NCBI GenBank assembly: GCA_020736575.1
Contig: JAGPYM010000023.1
Coordinates: 434,001-498,000 of the forward strand
Direction: 5' to 3'
Length of the DNA: 64,000 nucleotides
From: Thelonectria olida
Taxonomy: Eukaryota; Ascomycota; Sordariomycetes; Hypocreales; Nectriaceae
In this document: positions 11,161-22,984 of the stretch, one piece after another
Numbering within the stretch: the stretch's first letter is position 1
Layout: the number at the start of each line of letters is the position of its first letter
Notes under the pieces: generated by a model
What the model saw: the letters and a program-made list of their open reading frames with translations, nothing else
Told to the model about the DNA's origin: nothing
Databases searched by the model: none
Made by a program: the position numbers and the translations under genes

Positions 11161-13231
11161 AATTGCTGATAGAAAGGAGCTTTGGAATGGATGAGAGACT
11201 GCGTGGTGATGAGAGCAGCCTTGGAGAGCGGGCAGTGTATGAAAGAAAGAAATACGATAAGAGTGCCAGATGCAGTATTTATAGGCTAGGTAGGTAGACT
11301 TGTTGCGCTTTCACTGTGATTGACATTTGCTGCGCGTTTTTCCAGACCGCATCTACCGTCCCACAGCGGCTTCACATAGGGTCACTCCTTAAGATCATGA
11401 GGCGCATTGCAATAGAACAATCTGCTATGCTTTAAGTGGCTACAGCAGGATAACCTAAGCCTAGAACAGGAATCATAACCCCAAATTTGTGGTGCACCGA
11501 AGCGACCTCCCTATTGCCGTTGTACTATGAGAGACCAGGACGAGGCCATTCCATTGATCAGATGTTCTGTATGTGTTCAAGCTGTAGTCACATCGGCTAG
11601 GCCTGCCCCTTTCATCTGACATTATCTAATAGCACGTGGCATTGGACAACGACCTCCTCTCGTCGAAGAACTGCCTTGTTAAGTGGATCGGTTGTTACTG
11701 TTCAGTTGGGTAGAAGATTGAAGAAGTGTTGAAGATGACTGAATCCTAGATTAAAGAAAACAGGACATGGTAAGTGTATCTTTAGAGAAGAGCGTGAGAG
11801 TGTGAATGAATGTGACGCCGATTAGCTTGTTCAAATGAGATGGGGAGGGGAGGGGAAGCCCAAAATTTGACCACCATGTCCTGGCCGGAGACAAAAATAG
11901 CATTCATATTCGACAAACCGAAAATATTAAGACACAAAGGAGCCCGAATATAACAATATCGAGGTTAAGGCATGTTCGGTTCCAGTTTGTGCCTCTTGAG
12001 GTTGTCCTAAATCTGGTCCCTCCATTCCCTCCGCTGCTCCGCCATGATATCATTCTTTTTTTTGCATCTTGGGGTACTATCTGTGCATTACATCGGCATC
12101 GTGTCCAAAAATGGGGTTTTGGTTTCCTGGGTGTCAGACTGAACGTATGATCTGAAATTATTATTAGCACGTGTTTGTATTGTCGCAGCGGTTCCGGGCC
12201 ATGTTTCCCGCACGCTTACATGCGGCGCAGCCAAACACGTACAGGCGGAATGGTCAGTGGAACGGGGAGAAGGGTTGGAGATAGAGTAAATTTATTAATG
12301 ATTAGCATTGTTTGTCATAGTGTCCGGTTTTCTAGTACCGAAGAGACGGCCCGACTTTTTGTGTCTTGGTTGTCGCCTGCATCCCAGTGCCCTTTCGCTC
12401 CCTGTGATTCATCACCTCCCACTCAGAACTAGAGCCAATTAAGTCCAATCGAAAAAGTCTCCTTAAGAGCCTAGACTCATCTATGGCGCTTGAACATGTT
12501 GCCATGCTGGCCCTTATCCTCTCCACAGCGTTTTGACCGTTGGGTAGATTGGTGGATACCAACCAGGGGGCGCCTGGCGGCGGCAGATGCCCAAGGCAGG
12601 GTAGTACTAGAATTCGAAGTCTCTCACTCACGCAGACCGCCCCCCCACCCCCCCGCCTTTTTTTTTTTTATACCCTTGGCGATGATCGGCGCAGCAGCAG
12701 CATTTTGGCTGTTTTGGCAGATGTGTCGAAAAACAATGGCGTAATGTGTCAGTAAGAGACAGGTCAAGAAGAACAAGCTTAACAGACGTTTGACGTCGAT
12801 ACTTGCCGGGTAAGTCTCCCGAGAGCCTCTCCCTCGGCCGGAATTTGAGAGTCAGCTCACTACATAGTATCCACATCCCAGCCACCACCAGCTCGGACCA
12901 CCTTAGTCGTACGGTCTCAACAAATCAGTTCCTGAGAGATGCGGGGTTTAAATGTTGCGTGCGAGACGGAGCCCCTCGGGCGAGGGGCCGCATGGTCGGA
13001 TCTCGGCTCTAGCCGTGGGGGGTCCCCGCGCACCGAGGCGGCTCAGGGGCTAAGGGGCCGCCGAGACTTGCGCTAGTGCCTGACCCGCCGCAAACCTTAA
13101 TGCCCGAGTGCTCCTCACACCGATACAGAACTCAAGACTTTTTAATATAACCTGCAACCTTTTTGCTTCATCATGATTTTAGTCCTCTTGGAACTTAACT
13201 AACGAGCTCGATCCAAGGCTAATCCTTTGCC
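11161..13231. other. Gene-free stretch upstream of the methyltransferase
   Basis: No gene is supported. It contains a C-run/T-run at 12641-12671, a GC-rich block at 12960-13090 with repeated GGGGCCGC-like words, and the presumed promoter of the LaeA-like gene from about 13100. Frames are short and antisense to one another. Confidence 0.5.
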
Positions 13232-14655
13232 ATGGCCGAATCGAATGAGCCGCCGACCTCTGCGCCGGCTCCAAGTACCGCCACTGAGCCCGCCGCTGAG
13301 CCCACCGTCCAGATTGCAGTCGTAAGGAGACCCGAATCCCAGCGTAGACGCCACTCTGAGCTGCCCAGTCTGAACCTCGCTATAGGATCCACATTTCCAG
13401 GGCGATGATAACGACTCCACTCTTGGTGATGATAAGTACACTCTCTGCCAAAGCCATGTGTCTGGAACCTGGAGGATACTAATCCTCGATAGGCCCCTCT
13501 CCATAGCTTCAATAGGCTCAACGATTCTAGAATATCGCAAGCTGCATGGAAGGACATACCATAACTTCAAGGCCGCCGAGTACTGGTATTGACGCCCTCG
13601 CTTACCTCGAGCAGTGATTATCCAAGAGTGACTGACGAGCAGCCGCCAGGGGACCCAATGACGAACAGCAGAATGAGGGGCTTGATATAAAGTATGTACC
13701 ACAGCACCTCAAGAGCATTTCCCAAGGACAACGGCGGAGTAACAGGTGGCAAGCCATCACATGCTATATCTAGCACTTGACAACAAACTCTTCCTCGCAC
13801 CGCTGGAGAACCCGCAAATGGTTCTCGATGTAGGCACGGGAACAGGTATCTGGGCTATGTGAGCCAACCACGTTTGCGCCGCAGCTGGACGGCGTCTTTC
13901 TACACGCGTACCTAACTCTTGCACCAGTGACTTCGCAGACGAGTTCCCCGAGGCCGAGGTGACAGGCATCGACCTCTCGCCAACCCAGCCAACCTGGGTG
14001 CCGCCGAACTGCAAGTTCGAACTGAACGATGCCTCACAGGAGGGGACGTTCCCGGACAATACCTTCGACTATATCCACATCCGCTACATGCTGGGGTGCT
14101 TCAAGGATTGGTCCAAGTTGTACAAGGAGTGCTTCCGGTGCCTCAAGCCCGGCGGCTGGCTGGAGCATCTAGACTGCAGCACACGTGTGCAGTCGGATGA
14201 TGGGTCCCTGCCGGCGGACAGCGTCTGGGCAGAGTGGAGGGAGGTATTCGCCCGCGCCGGTGAGAAGACGGGACAGACATTTGAGGTGATTGATGACGAC
14301 AATTGGGTCAAGTGGATGGACGAAGCAGGCTTCAGTAATATTCAGACGAAAACGATCAAGACGCCTATAGGCGGGTGGTCGGCGGATAAGAAGTGGAAGG
14401 AAGTCGGGTTGTTCAACGGGCTGTCTATTGAGACCGGCTTGGAAGGCTTCGGCCTTTATATGCTGACCAATGTCATGGGTTGGGAGTACGCCGAGGTGCA
14501 GGTGTGGTTGGCCAGAGTTCAAGAAGCACTGAAGAATAAGAGTTCCCATGGTTTTACTACCTGGTGAGTGTCTCTTCTTTAGGCACGACAGAATCCGGTT
14601 TGAGACGCTAACGCTGGGAAGGGGAAGCGCATGGGCTCAGAAGCCCGAGGCTTAG
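13232..14655 (+). CDS. LaeA-like SAM-dependent methyltransferase
   Basis: The predicted exons are 13232-13321, 13401-13435, 13493-13585, 13650-13691, 13754-13858, 13928-14563 and 14622-14655. The sum is 1,035 nt, giving 344 aa with every junction GT-AG and in frame; an ACTAATCC branch point precedes exon 3. Landmarks are ILEYRKLHGRTYH, the family lead, then VLDVGTGTGIWAI, which is SAM-binding motif I. VTGIDLSPTQP is motif Post I, FDYIHIRYMLGCFKDW follows, and LKPGGWLEH is motif III. Members of this family are relatives of the secondary-metabolism regulator LaeA or pathway methyltransferases; the actual substrate is unknown. No biosynthetic cluster is visible nearby, though an acyltransferase remnant lies 11 kb away. 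The exon 1-2 border is the least certain. Confidence 0.82.
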
Positions 14656-15371
14656 CAAGCGGATCGCCGGCCGAAGAAGCCACACGGCACGGTGGAGTAC
14701 CCGGAGAAGGGAGGATTCGTTTCGTACGAGTCAGACGGATACTGTTGTCATAATCTGATAGAGGAGAAGGTGAGAAGAGTTCCTGGGCAATACACTGCTT
14801 GAATCTAATTCTCTCTCATTAGAAGGCTTTGAAGAAGGCAAAGAATTACTCTACAGCAGAGGTTGAGGAGAAGTTGGGCCTTGTGAAGACAAAATGTGCT
14901 CCGGAAATGGTACAGCGGCACCAAGAAAAGTTAACGAAAGCGGGTCCTACAGTGCAATCAAACGTTACTACGTGTGAGAAGTTGAGCTTCAAGAGGTTCC
15001 CAAAATTCCCGGAGTTTAGCATATCTCTACCCTAGAAGAATTGAAATTGACTATAATCTCCTGGCAATACGTGGCGGTATGGCCATGATTTTGGTCACCT
15101 ATTGATTTTACCGTTTGCGTAGAGCATTTTCCTCTAGGCTTTTCAAACCAGCCTTACCCCAAACTCGCGAGACGGTATGCGGAAGAAACCCGCCTAAGTG
15201 ATCATCGCAGAGATTCCTGCCTATACGCGCGTCTGTTCTCGGCAGCGCGGCTATGCAGACGGCGGGCGCCTTTCCGGCAGGCGGTGCTGAGACAATTCAA
15301 CCTCATCTCCTACATGACGCCGACCTTACGGTACCCATATGTTACACACTAACCTAATGGGAAGGAAGGAC
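14656..15371. other. Intergenic, small ORF only
   Basis: This stretch holds a 68-codon plus-strand frame at 14829-15035 with many Lys and Glu residues and no recognised domain. It may be 3' UTR of the methyltransferase or a degenerated exon. The remainder shows no feature. Confidence 0.4.
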
Positions 15372-15834
15372 TGCAGTTCGTGAATGACTCGGCGCTGGCC
15401 GTCATTATCCAGGACGCCATTTTCCGGTACCATCTCGGTGATGAGACGGCCTGAGGTAACGAACTGTAGCTCGGCAGAGCGCGGGTGAACGTGAATGGAA
15501 TTCATTCCGTAGGCTATAACAAGCTAGTGGTTAGTCCTGTGAGATTCTGACATTCGCGAGTCTCTTGTCTTATGAATGATGGAAGATGGAGCCAAGGAAT
15601 TCATGATATGAAGTTATGCCTCACCGTCAATGCGACCGAAGGCCATGCCAGGGTCAGCCTGTTCTTGGTTGAAGTCGAAGACAAAATCACCATCGTTAGA
15701 GAGCAACGAGAAGCGCTCAGCGGCGCTAGAGAAGGTAAAAAGATTAATTAAATGTTCCTCCCTATAAGTAGGTAGAGATGAACATGGGCACTTACGTATC
15801 GGCAAGTTGGAGTAGGGAACATTGATCGAAGTCG
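15372..15834 (-). pseudogene. Germin-like/spherulin-type cupin fragment
   Basis: On the complement, exon-like segments encode DQCSLLQLADT, then (after a GTAAGT...CTCTAG intron, 15796-15726) AAERFSLLSNDGDFVFDFN, and PGMAFGRIDG. After a second intron ending near 15515 comes MNSIHVHPRSAELQFVTSG. The HxH plus Glu of that segment is the cupin metal-binding motif 1. Such proteins are small secreted or wall-associated oxalate-oxidase/decarboxylase relatives. The second half with metal-binding motif 2 is missing after about 15372, and an in-frame stop (15837-15839) lies just upstream, so the signal-peptide region is not present. This is a broken gene. Confidence 0.6.
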
Positions 15835-16176
15835 GATCATGGGCGAAGCTGCAGGTGGGACGTGGCACGTAGCCAACCACTTGCCGACGCCATTTTGCAG
15901 CGATTACTCTCCAGGACAATCTGGCGACAGGCTGGTGAACGAGGCAGTCCAATAACATCGGCCAGAACTCGGAAGCTGGGCTGCAGTACGGTCGCCACGT
16001 CGTGGAGGGTTGGATGCGAGCGAGCAGGCTGCGGCCCAATAATTCGTTGGCGGGAACCCAGTTTAAGGACCTTGTTCCGCTCCGCCACCCCACCCAAACA
16101 ATCCCGGAACATCGAGACCACTTTCTGGCCCTTCGGCCTCCCAGTGGCCTTGATTAATGAGTTCAACTCCACATGA

Positions 16177-16653
16177 TTACTGGTCAAGCCCACAAGTTCT
16201 GTCAGGATCGTTTCCCATGATCGACGCCTGGCTAATACTGGCATTCATGACCGTGCGATAGCCGACGATCATGTATATGTCTTCCCCTCGATCTATTGCT
16301 CGCTCGATCCAGCCTCGGGTGGCGGCTAGGCCTATCGCTTCGTCAAACCAACTGTCGGAATTATCGAGGGTGCAGGTCTTGACACGATCCGTGGCCACAC
16401 GAATCTTCATCTTGGCGCGCTTAGAGAAGCTGGCCGACAGCAGAGATGTTAAAGACGCATTGAAGGCGGAATGACTGGTTGTTTCATGTTCAACAGTGTA
16501 GGAGTCGACGAGCGAAACTAGCACGCGGGATTGACCTGCAGACGGAGGCTCATGGTGGTTCTGGTGGGGATGGTCGATTCTGGTGACGAAGCGGCCAAGT
16601 TTGACGGAGTCCTGTGGCAGGAAAAAGGGTGTGAGGATGATGCTTCGTGTCAT
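16177..16653 (-). CDS. Uncharacterised protein divergent from CHAT protease; possible effector
   Basis: ATG 16653 on the complement opens 158 residues beginning MTRSIILTPFFLPQDSV, then LGRFVTRIDHPHQN. Further on are SLLSASFSKRAKMK, SDSWFDEAI, RGWIERAID and GEDIYMIVGYRTVMNA. The protein has no signal peptide or long hydrophobic stretch. It lies head to head with the TPR-CHAT gene, about 300 bp apart, sharing a promoter region. Fungal CHAT or subtilisin proteases are often next to gasdermin-like pore-forming substrates, so this could be such a substrate. The sequence itself does not prove it. The frame closes at 16177; a different frame stays open downstream to 15837, so a frameshift or intron near 16200 may have cut a longer protein. 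Confidence 0.5.
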   Translation of the reverse strand: MTRSIILTPFFLPQDSVKLGRFVTRIDHPHQNHHEPPSAGQSRVLVSLVDSYTVEHETTSHSAFNASLTSLLSASFSKRAKMKIRVATDRVKTCTLDNSDSWFDEAIGLAATRGWIERAIDRGEDIYMIVGYRTVMNASISQASIMGNDPDRTCGLDQ

Positions 16654-16953
16654 GTTGCTTGCGGCACAAAGCTGGAAGATTCTCGTCAGGTCTGCGTAGC
16701 ATGATATTTATGACTGGCTCTCACCGCAGGAGGCCGCCGATGCCTTCCTTGTGTTAGTTCGGAGGGGTGGTGGCTTGGGGCTGAACCGACTAACCGCTAG
16801 CACAAACATCACACATCGTGACGTGGCCTTTGGGCTGAGTGAGACATCTCAGCGACTCATGCGCCTCTGATCCTTTGCTTCTGATAAAACCCAACAGGAT
16901 CAGAGTCCAGAGTCTCCATCAATCTAGGTCCCTTTGAACACTCTCCGCCAAAA

Positions 16954-19656
16954 ATGGATCTACAGCAAACTTTCCAGCAACTAGGTATCGACGTGGAAGA
17001 TATGCCTAGCGTTTTATCAGGCCTTGCGATAGAGGCATACGAGAAATTCCAAGAGACTGGGGATGTGTCAGACATTCATTTAGCTGTTGAGGCCGCTCAA
17101 CTGGATTTGATGATAATTCCAGATACCTCCCCTCACCTAACCAGTTGCCTGAACAACCTCGGAGTTTTTCTTGAGAGCCGGTATGAGCAGACAGGCGAGA
17201 TGACCGATCTGGAAGAAGCCATCGGTATATCGAGACAAGCTGTTGACTTGACACCGGACGACCATCCCGACCGGGCAAGCTGGTTGAATAACCTAGGAAC
17301 TAAGCTTACCCTCCGGTATTAGCGGACAGGCGAGATGGCCGATCTAGAAGAAGCTATCAGCCTAACAAGACAAGCTGTTAACTCAACACCAGACGACCAT
17401 CCCGACAAAGCAGGCTGGTTGAACAACCTCGGAATTTCTCTTGAGAGACAGTATGAACGTACAGGCGAGATGGCAGAGCTGGAAGAAGCCATCGGTATAG
17501 CAAGACAAGCTGTTGACTCGACGCCGGACGACCATCCCGACCGGGCAGCCTGCTTGAGCAGTCTAGGAAACCAGCTTGGTCGCCGGTATAAGCGGACAGG
17601 CAAGGTGGCCAATCTAGAAGAAGCCATCAGTATAGCGAGACAAGTCGTTAACTTGACACCAGACGACCATCCCGGCCGGACAGACTGGTTGGACAACCTC
17701 GGAGTTCTTCTTGAGAGCCGGTATGAGCGGAGAGGCGAGATGGTGGATCTGGAAGAAGCTATCGGTATAGCAAGACAAGCTGTTGACTCGATACTGGACG
17801 ACTATCCCGATCGGGCAGGCTGGTTGGGCAACCTAGGAACCAAGCTTGGTCACCGGTATGAGCGGACAGGCGAGATGGCCGATCTGGAAGAAGCTATCAG
17901 CCTAGTAAGACAAGCTGTTAACTCGACACCAGACGACCATCCCGACCAGGCACGCTGGTTGACCAACCTCGGAGTTCTTCTTGAGAGCCGGCATGAGCGG
18001 ACAGGTGAGATGGCGGATCTGGAAGAAGCTTCGTTGACTTTACAAGATGCTTGGCATTGTCAATCTGCCATTCCCTTCCATCGTGTCCAAGCCGGTGCCC
18101 GATGCCTGAAACTCCTCGCTCCTCAACACAAGACCGATATCGCTATAGACCTTGGGAAAAATATTATCGACCTACTCCCGAGCGTAAATACGAAATTGCT
18201 CGACCGCAGTGATCAGCAGTTCGTCGTCTCGACTTTCAGTGGCGTCGCCGCTGACTTGTGCGCATTCCTTCTTCAATCGAACCAGACGGCTGAAGCCCTT
18301 CGGTACCTCGAGAAGGGCCGTGCTGTAATTATTGGCCAGCTGATGGACTCCCGGAGTGATTTGTCCCTTTTGGAGCAGCAGCATCCCGATATCGCTCGCC
18401 GATACCAACAGCTCCGAGACGAAGTCAACATCCCGCTCCGTCAAGTGGAGCAAGGCATAATACAGGCACAGTTGCGAATTCGCCGTCTTGAAGCCCTGGC
18501 TGAGCTCGACGCATGCATTCACGAGATCAGAGGGATTGCTGGCCACGAGCGATTCATGCTAGGCCAGGAAACGGCAGAGATGCAAGAGTGCGCCGCCGGG
18601 GGGAGCATCATCGTCAACATTACAACACTTCGAAGTGACGCGATTATAGTTTCTCCAACAACCATCAAGACACTCAATCTGCCGATGATGGCTGCCGAGG
18701 ATGCAAGGGCTTGGCTAGACAAGAAATGGACAGGCCGCAGATCAGAACGCGCACAGAAGAACAGAGAATACCTCGACTATCTGTCCTGGCTGTGGAAGAC
18801 GTGCGTCAAGCAGATTCTTGATGAAGTTTGCCACAGCCACGACACGGCCAACAGACTGCCGAGGATATGGTGGATCGGGACGGGCCTTGCCAGCTCGATG
18901 CCTTTTCATGCCGCGGGAATACATTCTGCTGATTCAACGGAGAATGCGTTCAGTAGAGTTGTTTCGTCCTATACTCCATCCATCAAGGCACTTGCGCATG
19001 CACAGCATCGAGCTAGGGCTGCAGAAAGTGACAAAGGATCGGTTCTGATTGCTACCATGCCTACTACGCCAGGCAACTCTTTATGCCCTGACCTTCCAGG
19101 TGTTGAAGAAGAGAAGAACCAGCTGATGGGCGTGGTCAATGGCCATCTTCCCATACAATATCAGGAGTTGCCAAGCGTGGAGGATGTTGTTGAGAGCCTG
19201 CGAAACTGCTATATTGCGCACTTTGCCTGCCATGGATTTACAGACCATTTGGATCCTTCTAAGAGCGGACTGATCTTGCAAAGTCGGGGTGAGCAGGACA
19301 GGTTAACTGTGCATACCGTATCGGAGTTGAGCCTTAGCAACGCACAGATAGCATACCTGTCAGCTTGCTCGACGGCGGAGAATGGGGCGGCACGGCTGTC
19401 GGACGAGGTGATTCATAGAGTGAGCGGGTTTCAGATAGCTGGCTTTCCGCATGTAATTGGGTGTCTTTGGCCATCGATCGATCGGGTTTGTGTGGAAGTT
19501 GCAGGTCGATTTTATCGGTCGCTGCTCAGGGGAAAGACGACTTGTTGGGACGGCCGAGAGGTGGCTTTGGCACTCCGGGATGCTGTGATGGAAGTGCGGA
19601 AGACAGAGTTGAAGATGCCGCTGGCGTGGGCGCAGTTTGTTCACTTCGGTGCGTAG
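16954..19656 (+). pseudogene. TPR-CHAT caspase-like protease split by one nonsense codon
   Basis: A single reading frame from ATG 16954 to the stop at 19654-19656 (900 codons) is interrupted only by TAG at 17320-17322. The other repeat units mostly have GAG at that place, in the motif RY-E-RTGEM. Residues about 60-360 are seven tandem 45-residue TPR units (135-nt period) of the kinesin-light-chain type. The C-terminal part is a CHAT domain: HFACHG carries the catalytic His and YLSACSTAENG the catalytic Cys, both present. CHAT proteases are caspase/separase relatives activated through their TPR sensor. The product is either inactivated, made by readthrough, or re-initiated downstream. G-to-T is not the RIP signature. 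Confidence 0.85.
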
Positions 19657-20330
19657 AATTCTAGCAGCAAACTTGGACCGTGGCGAAGTTGCCATAAAAG
19701 AGATCACTAATATCATTTGCTATTTCTGCAAATCTCTTCTTTATGGCCGCACAACGATCGAGGAATATAAGGAACGGCAGCGGCACACTAGAGCCCGATA
19801 GCACGTCGCTACCATGCCACACCACGCCAACAGAACTATCAGCGACGCCCGCGCCGGTGGCCGTGTCCACGCCAGGTACTGCCTCGCAACACGTCAAACG
19901 TCGCGACGTCGGACTTAGAGCGAAGATTCGGTGTGAGTCACCTGGGAATCGCACAGGGTATTGTGGCTGCCGCCGGCGTACCGACCAAGACGGTCGGCCG
20001 TGACGGCGTCGACGGTGGTCATGGGGTGCCCATCCGGACGGGTTGTCGTCGTGAGAGTCTCGCCCGACCACGGTCTTCTCATGTAGCTCGCCTTGCCTAG
20101 TATGCCTTAAGGAACGAAGTTCTGAAAGGTTCTTTGCCTTGAGGAACGAAAGGTTCTTTCTTCCGCGCCCTCTTCCGCGTCCACCTTGCTAAGCTCGGTC
20201 CATACGGACTTCTTGTCTTCGCTTGCTTACTAGGTGAGTAGACGACTTCCGCTAAGTAGAGAAACCGGACTAACTGAGACTTGTTGCAGGGTCAACTGTG
20301 CCAACGACCGCAACTTCAAACTAATCAGAC
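19657..20330. other. Intergenic with dispersed repeat
   Basis: This stretch holds the second copy of the GGAACGAAAGGTTCTTTC repeat (20104-20171). Short frames on both strands at 19661-20071 are mutual shadows with no family signature. Confidence 0.4.
20104..20171. repeat. GGAACGAAAGGTTCTTTC-type dispersed repeat, copy 2
   Basis: This is the reverse complement of 7435-7483, with the GGAACGAA...GGTTCTTT core duplicated in tandem (20110-20140 and 20142-20160). Confidence 0.5.
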
Positions 20331-20385
20331 ATGTCTGGTGCTGAGATCATCGGCCTTATCTCTGGCATTATCGGGATTCTCGATG
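20331..20385 (+). pseudogene. SesB-like NLR N-terminal stub
   Basis: ATG 20331 encodes MSGAEIIGLISGIIGILD. From memory this is the start of the SesB-type/NACHT-associated N-terminal domain found on fungal STAND receptors and lipases. After ILD the similarity is lost and no downstream NACHT is present. I read it as the leftover 5' end of a receptor gene removed by rearrangement. Confidence 0.45.
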
Positions 20386-20736
20386 GTACGCCGTCGATAA
20401 GCGCCGTTTTTAGGACGGAACATAAGGAGGAAGGAAGATTAAAAGAGGAGGAACATTTAGTTCAGACTCCCTAGGTATGAGAAGGAGTGAAGGAGCGACG
20501 TTGATCTATTCTATGACTATCTAGTAAGGAAAAACGCAGAGCTATCTGATAATACAAAAGCAGATAATGTAAAATAAAGAGCAGGAAATGACAGAAAGGG
20601 GAGGAGAAGGGAAACAAACGTATCAATACTGCCCAAGCAACCCAGCCATGAAGCGTCTCAAGACTGAGCCATGTTGCTAGCAGCTTCAGCACCCTTACAA
20701 CTCCCGGTTGAATATGGTACATTATACCACCACCTC

Positions 20737-21348
20737 CTAACAGAACTGTCTTTGATTCTGATCCTGGACCACAAAACCAGATACCCCAAACTGATCCGGG
20801 ATAGTATTTGCCGCATCCATGAAAGTCAACGGGGCCGGGGCTCCAGCCTGAGGGTTATTCCCAGGCTGCAATAGTGCAAAGCCTTTGCTCAATGTCGTAT
20901 TGTATGCAAGGGTTACATCGGTCGGCAGATTGGGGCTGCTGTAGATAGTGCACGACCTCTTGCCGCCATCCTCGGGCATGAAAGTGTGCTTCCACACCCA
21001 GTTCGTACAAGTGGTCGGGTTCTCAAGACATACGGCGGCGCAGTCGCAGGCAGACTTGAAGCCATCCTTGAAGAAGAAATGTCGCTCTGTGACGACGCCG
21101 GTCATGTCAATGCCCCGATAGTAGCGGACACAGCCACCATCATCACTTGAAGCTTGGAGGTTTGGGAAGCGTTCCTTGGTGATTTTACCCTGGCAGATTG
21201 CCCAGTCATTGTAGCGGTCAAATTCTGGGAAGATGTCGGCGCCTGAGCCTTGGTCGGTATCGTCGCGGCGACGGTGAGAGTTAAGGGGGCTTGCCAGGGC
21301 GGTGGAGGCGGCGAGAAGGATGGCGAGGGTTGTCGAAGTGAAGTGCAT
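20737..21348 (-). CDS. Small secreted protein with cysteines (PAN/apple-like pattern)
   Basis: ATG 21348 on the complement gives a 203-aa protein with a clear signal peptide (MHFTSTTLAILLAASTALAS, cleavage near residue 20) and a dibasic HRRR soon after. The mature part has about eight cysteines, including CDCAAVCLENPTTCTNWVWK, which resembles the core spacing of PAN/apple domains used for carbohydrate or protein binding. The protein ends in Cys. No transmembrane segment or GPI signal is seen. It could be a cell-wall or host-interaction protein. The frame is intact and needs no intron, and promoter-side microsatellites (GTGTGTGTGT) lie near 21540. Confidence 0.75.
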   Translation of the reverse strand: MHFTSTTLAILLAASTALASPLNSHRRRDDTDQGSGADIFPEFDRYNDWAICQGKITKERFPNLQASSDDGGCVRYYRGIDMTGVVTERHFFFKDGFKSACDCAAVCLENPTTCTNWVWKHTFMPEDGGKRSCTIYSSPNLPTDVTLAYNTTLSKGFALLQPGNNPQAGAPAPLTFMDAANTIPDQFGVSGFVVQDQNQRQFC

Positions 21349-22984
21349 TTTGGCGAGGAGATTTGTGTTGGAGAGTAAGGTAGGTAGGGATTATCTGTGT
21401 GGGATTGGTGGATGATAGTAGACTGTTGTGATGATGATTGTGATTGATGCTGATGAGAGAAAAGACATACCTTGGGATATCGAAACCCTTTATATACATC
21501 TAAATTTGGCGGGTACGTGTTGATAGTCTGTGAATAGGCTGTGTGTGTGTAGAGGGTGCTTTGCTGTGGCTTGAGGTCGTCCGTCGCGAGGCAATAATTC
21601 CAAAGTGGCGCGGGTGGCTTTTGATCCGAAGCGCACGATCTAGCAAGTGGCTCGAACCTGAAGATGACGAGAAAAATCTGTGGCTTGACCTTGAGAGTCA
21701 TTCCACACCATCAGTATTTGTGCATGTTCGGCACTTCGTCCGCTTAGCTGCGGCAGTGCTGTGGCGGGTTCAATCAAGCCTGTTGCGAAAACTAGTGGCT
21801 GCTGACTGGCCAGTTATATTGAAGGACAATGGCTACAGTAAGCCCGCCCTTCATTCCCATAGGCACGGATGTCCTCTCAATACTGCTCATTTAACATAGG
21901 TAAGTAGGTATTGTTCGTAAGAGCCTGAAAAGCTTTGCCTGTAGAGTCGATTGTCAGAAAATATTTTTAGAATAGAATTCAATTCGTCTTCGAAGCTTGT
22001 ATAATGAACGAGCCGAAAACCTTCAACTCCAAGCACGCGTCTGATTGTATTCCCTAATACCAGTAAAGGTAGTCTCATCAGACGTCGCCTGTATGATGCT
22101 GACCTTGCCCGCTTAGTCTGGAGGAGGATATTATGAGATTCACTTTATAATTAGGAATACATCTGGCCAAAGCAAACTTTCAAGATTCTAAAGTGTTTCC
22201 CTGTTCTTGCACAACATTTTAATGATCAAACTTGTCGAGAAATGTTTTTAGTGGGTGCATATCCCAGCTTCGAGGTAGTGGGTGGGCCTAGCATGACAGT
22301 CCTTTTTTACAATCCAGCATTGGCTGCTGCTCCAGTTCCGTAGGCCATGCCTGATTTTGCCTTCCTGTGACAATTGGGAAGATTCTCGAGCAGATGGTCG
22401 AGACATTCAACATCGCAGCACCACTACAGGTGTGGCTGGGAGGGAAAACAGTGTACACTGATCCATAGTAATAATCATTGCTGTCATGATACTCTATCGT
22501 CTTTACTGGGTCGACGATGGCCTGTCTGGCTGCATGCCTGCGTCCCTCTCCCTCGGCGGGCTATAACCTATATTAAAGCACCACCAGCCGACGCTTCTGT
22601 ATGCTCATCTTCTGAATGTTGGTTGCTTTTTCTATGGGGTTCCACTTTTATCTTGCTCTACACCACTCATGCCCCCGCGACCAGAATAACAAACCCAGCT
22701 TCTACGCCTCACCGTTTGACTATTTCGTTCTGAAACCCCAATATAATTAAATACAAGCTTACGGGCATCCTTTGGTGTTAATCTTTTCTCATTTGAACCC
22801 AAAAAGTTCAACGGTCACACCCCCCTGTCATCATTAGCGTATTTTGGGTTTTGGTGAGAAACCTCAACGGGCACACTACAGTATGAGACCGTCGCCAGAT
22901 AAAAGTGAGAGGTAAGCGGGCCCGCCATGGGTAAGTCGGCTGATGCTGAGTTTCTGGGGTTTTCCAACAAAAAGCAAGTTCTTA
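21349..22984. other. Gene-free stretch
   Basis: No supported gene. The 119-codon plus-strand frame at 22374-22733 has the composition of random sequence, with no motif. AT content rises between 21900 and 22300. Confidence 0.5.

Noticed and set aside
12641..12671. C-run/T-run as a regulatory element
   Set aside because: Simple mononucleotide tract with no neighbouring gene start.
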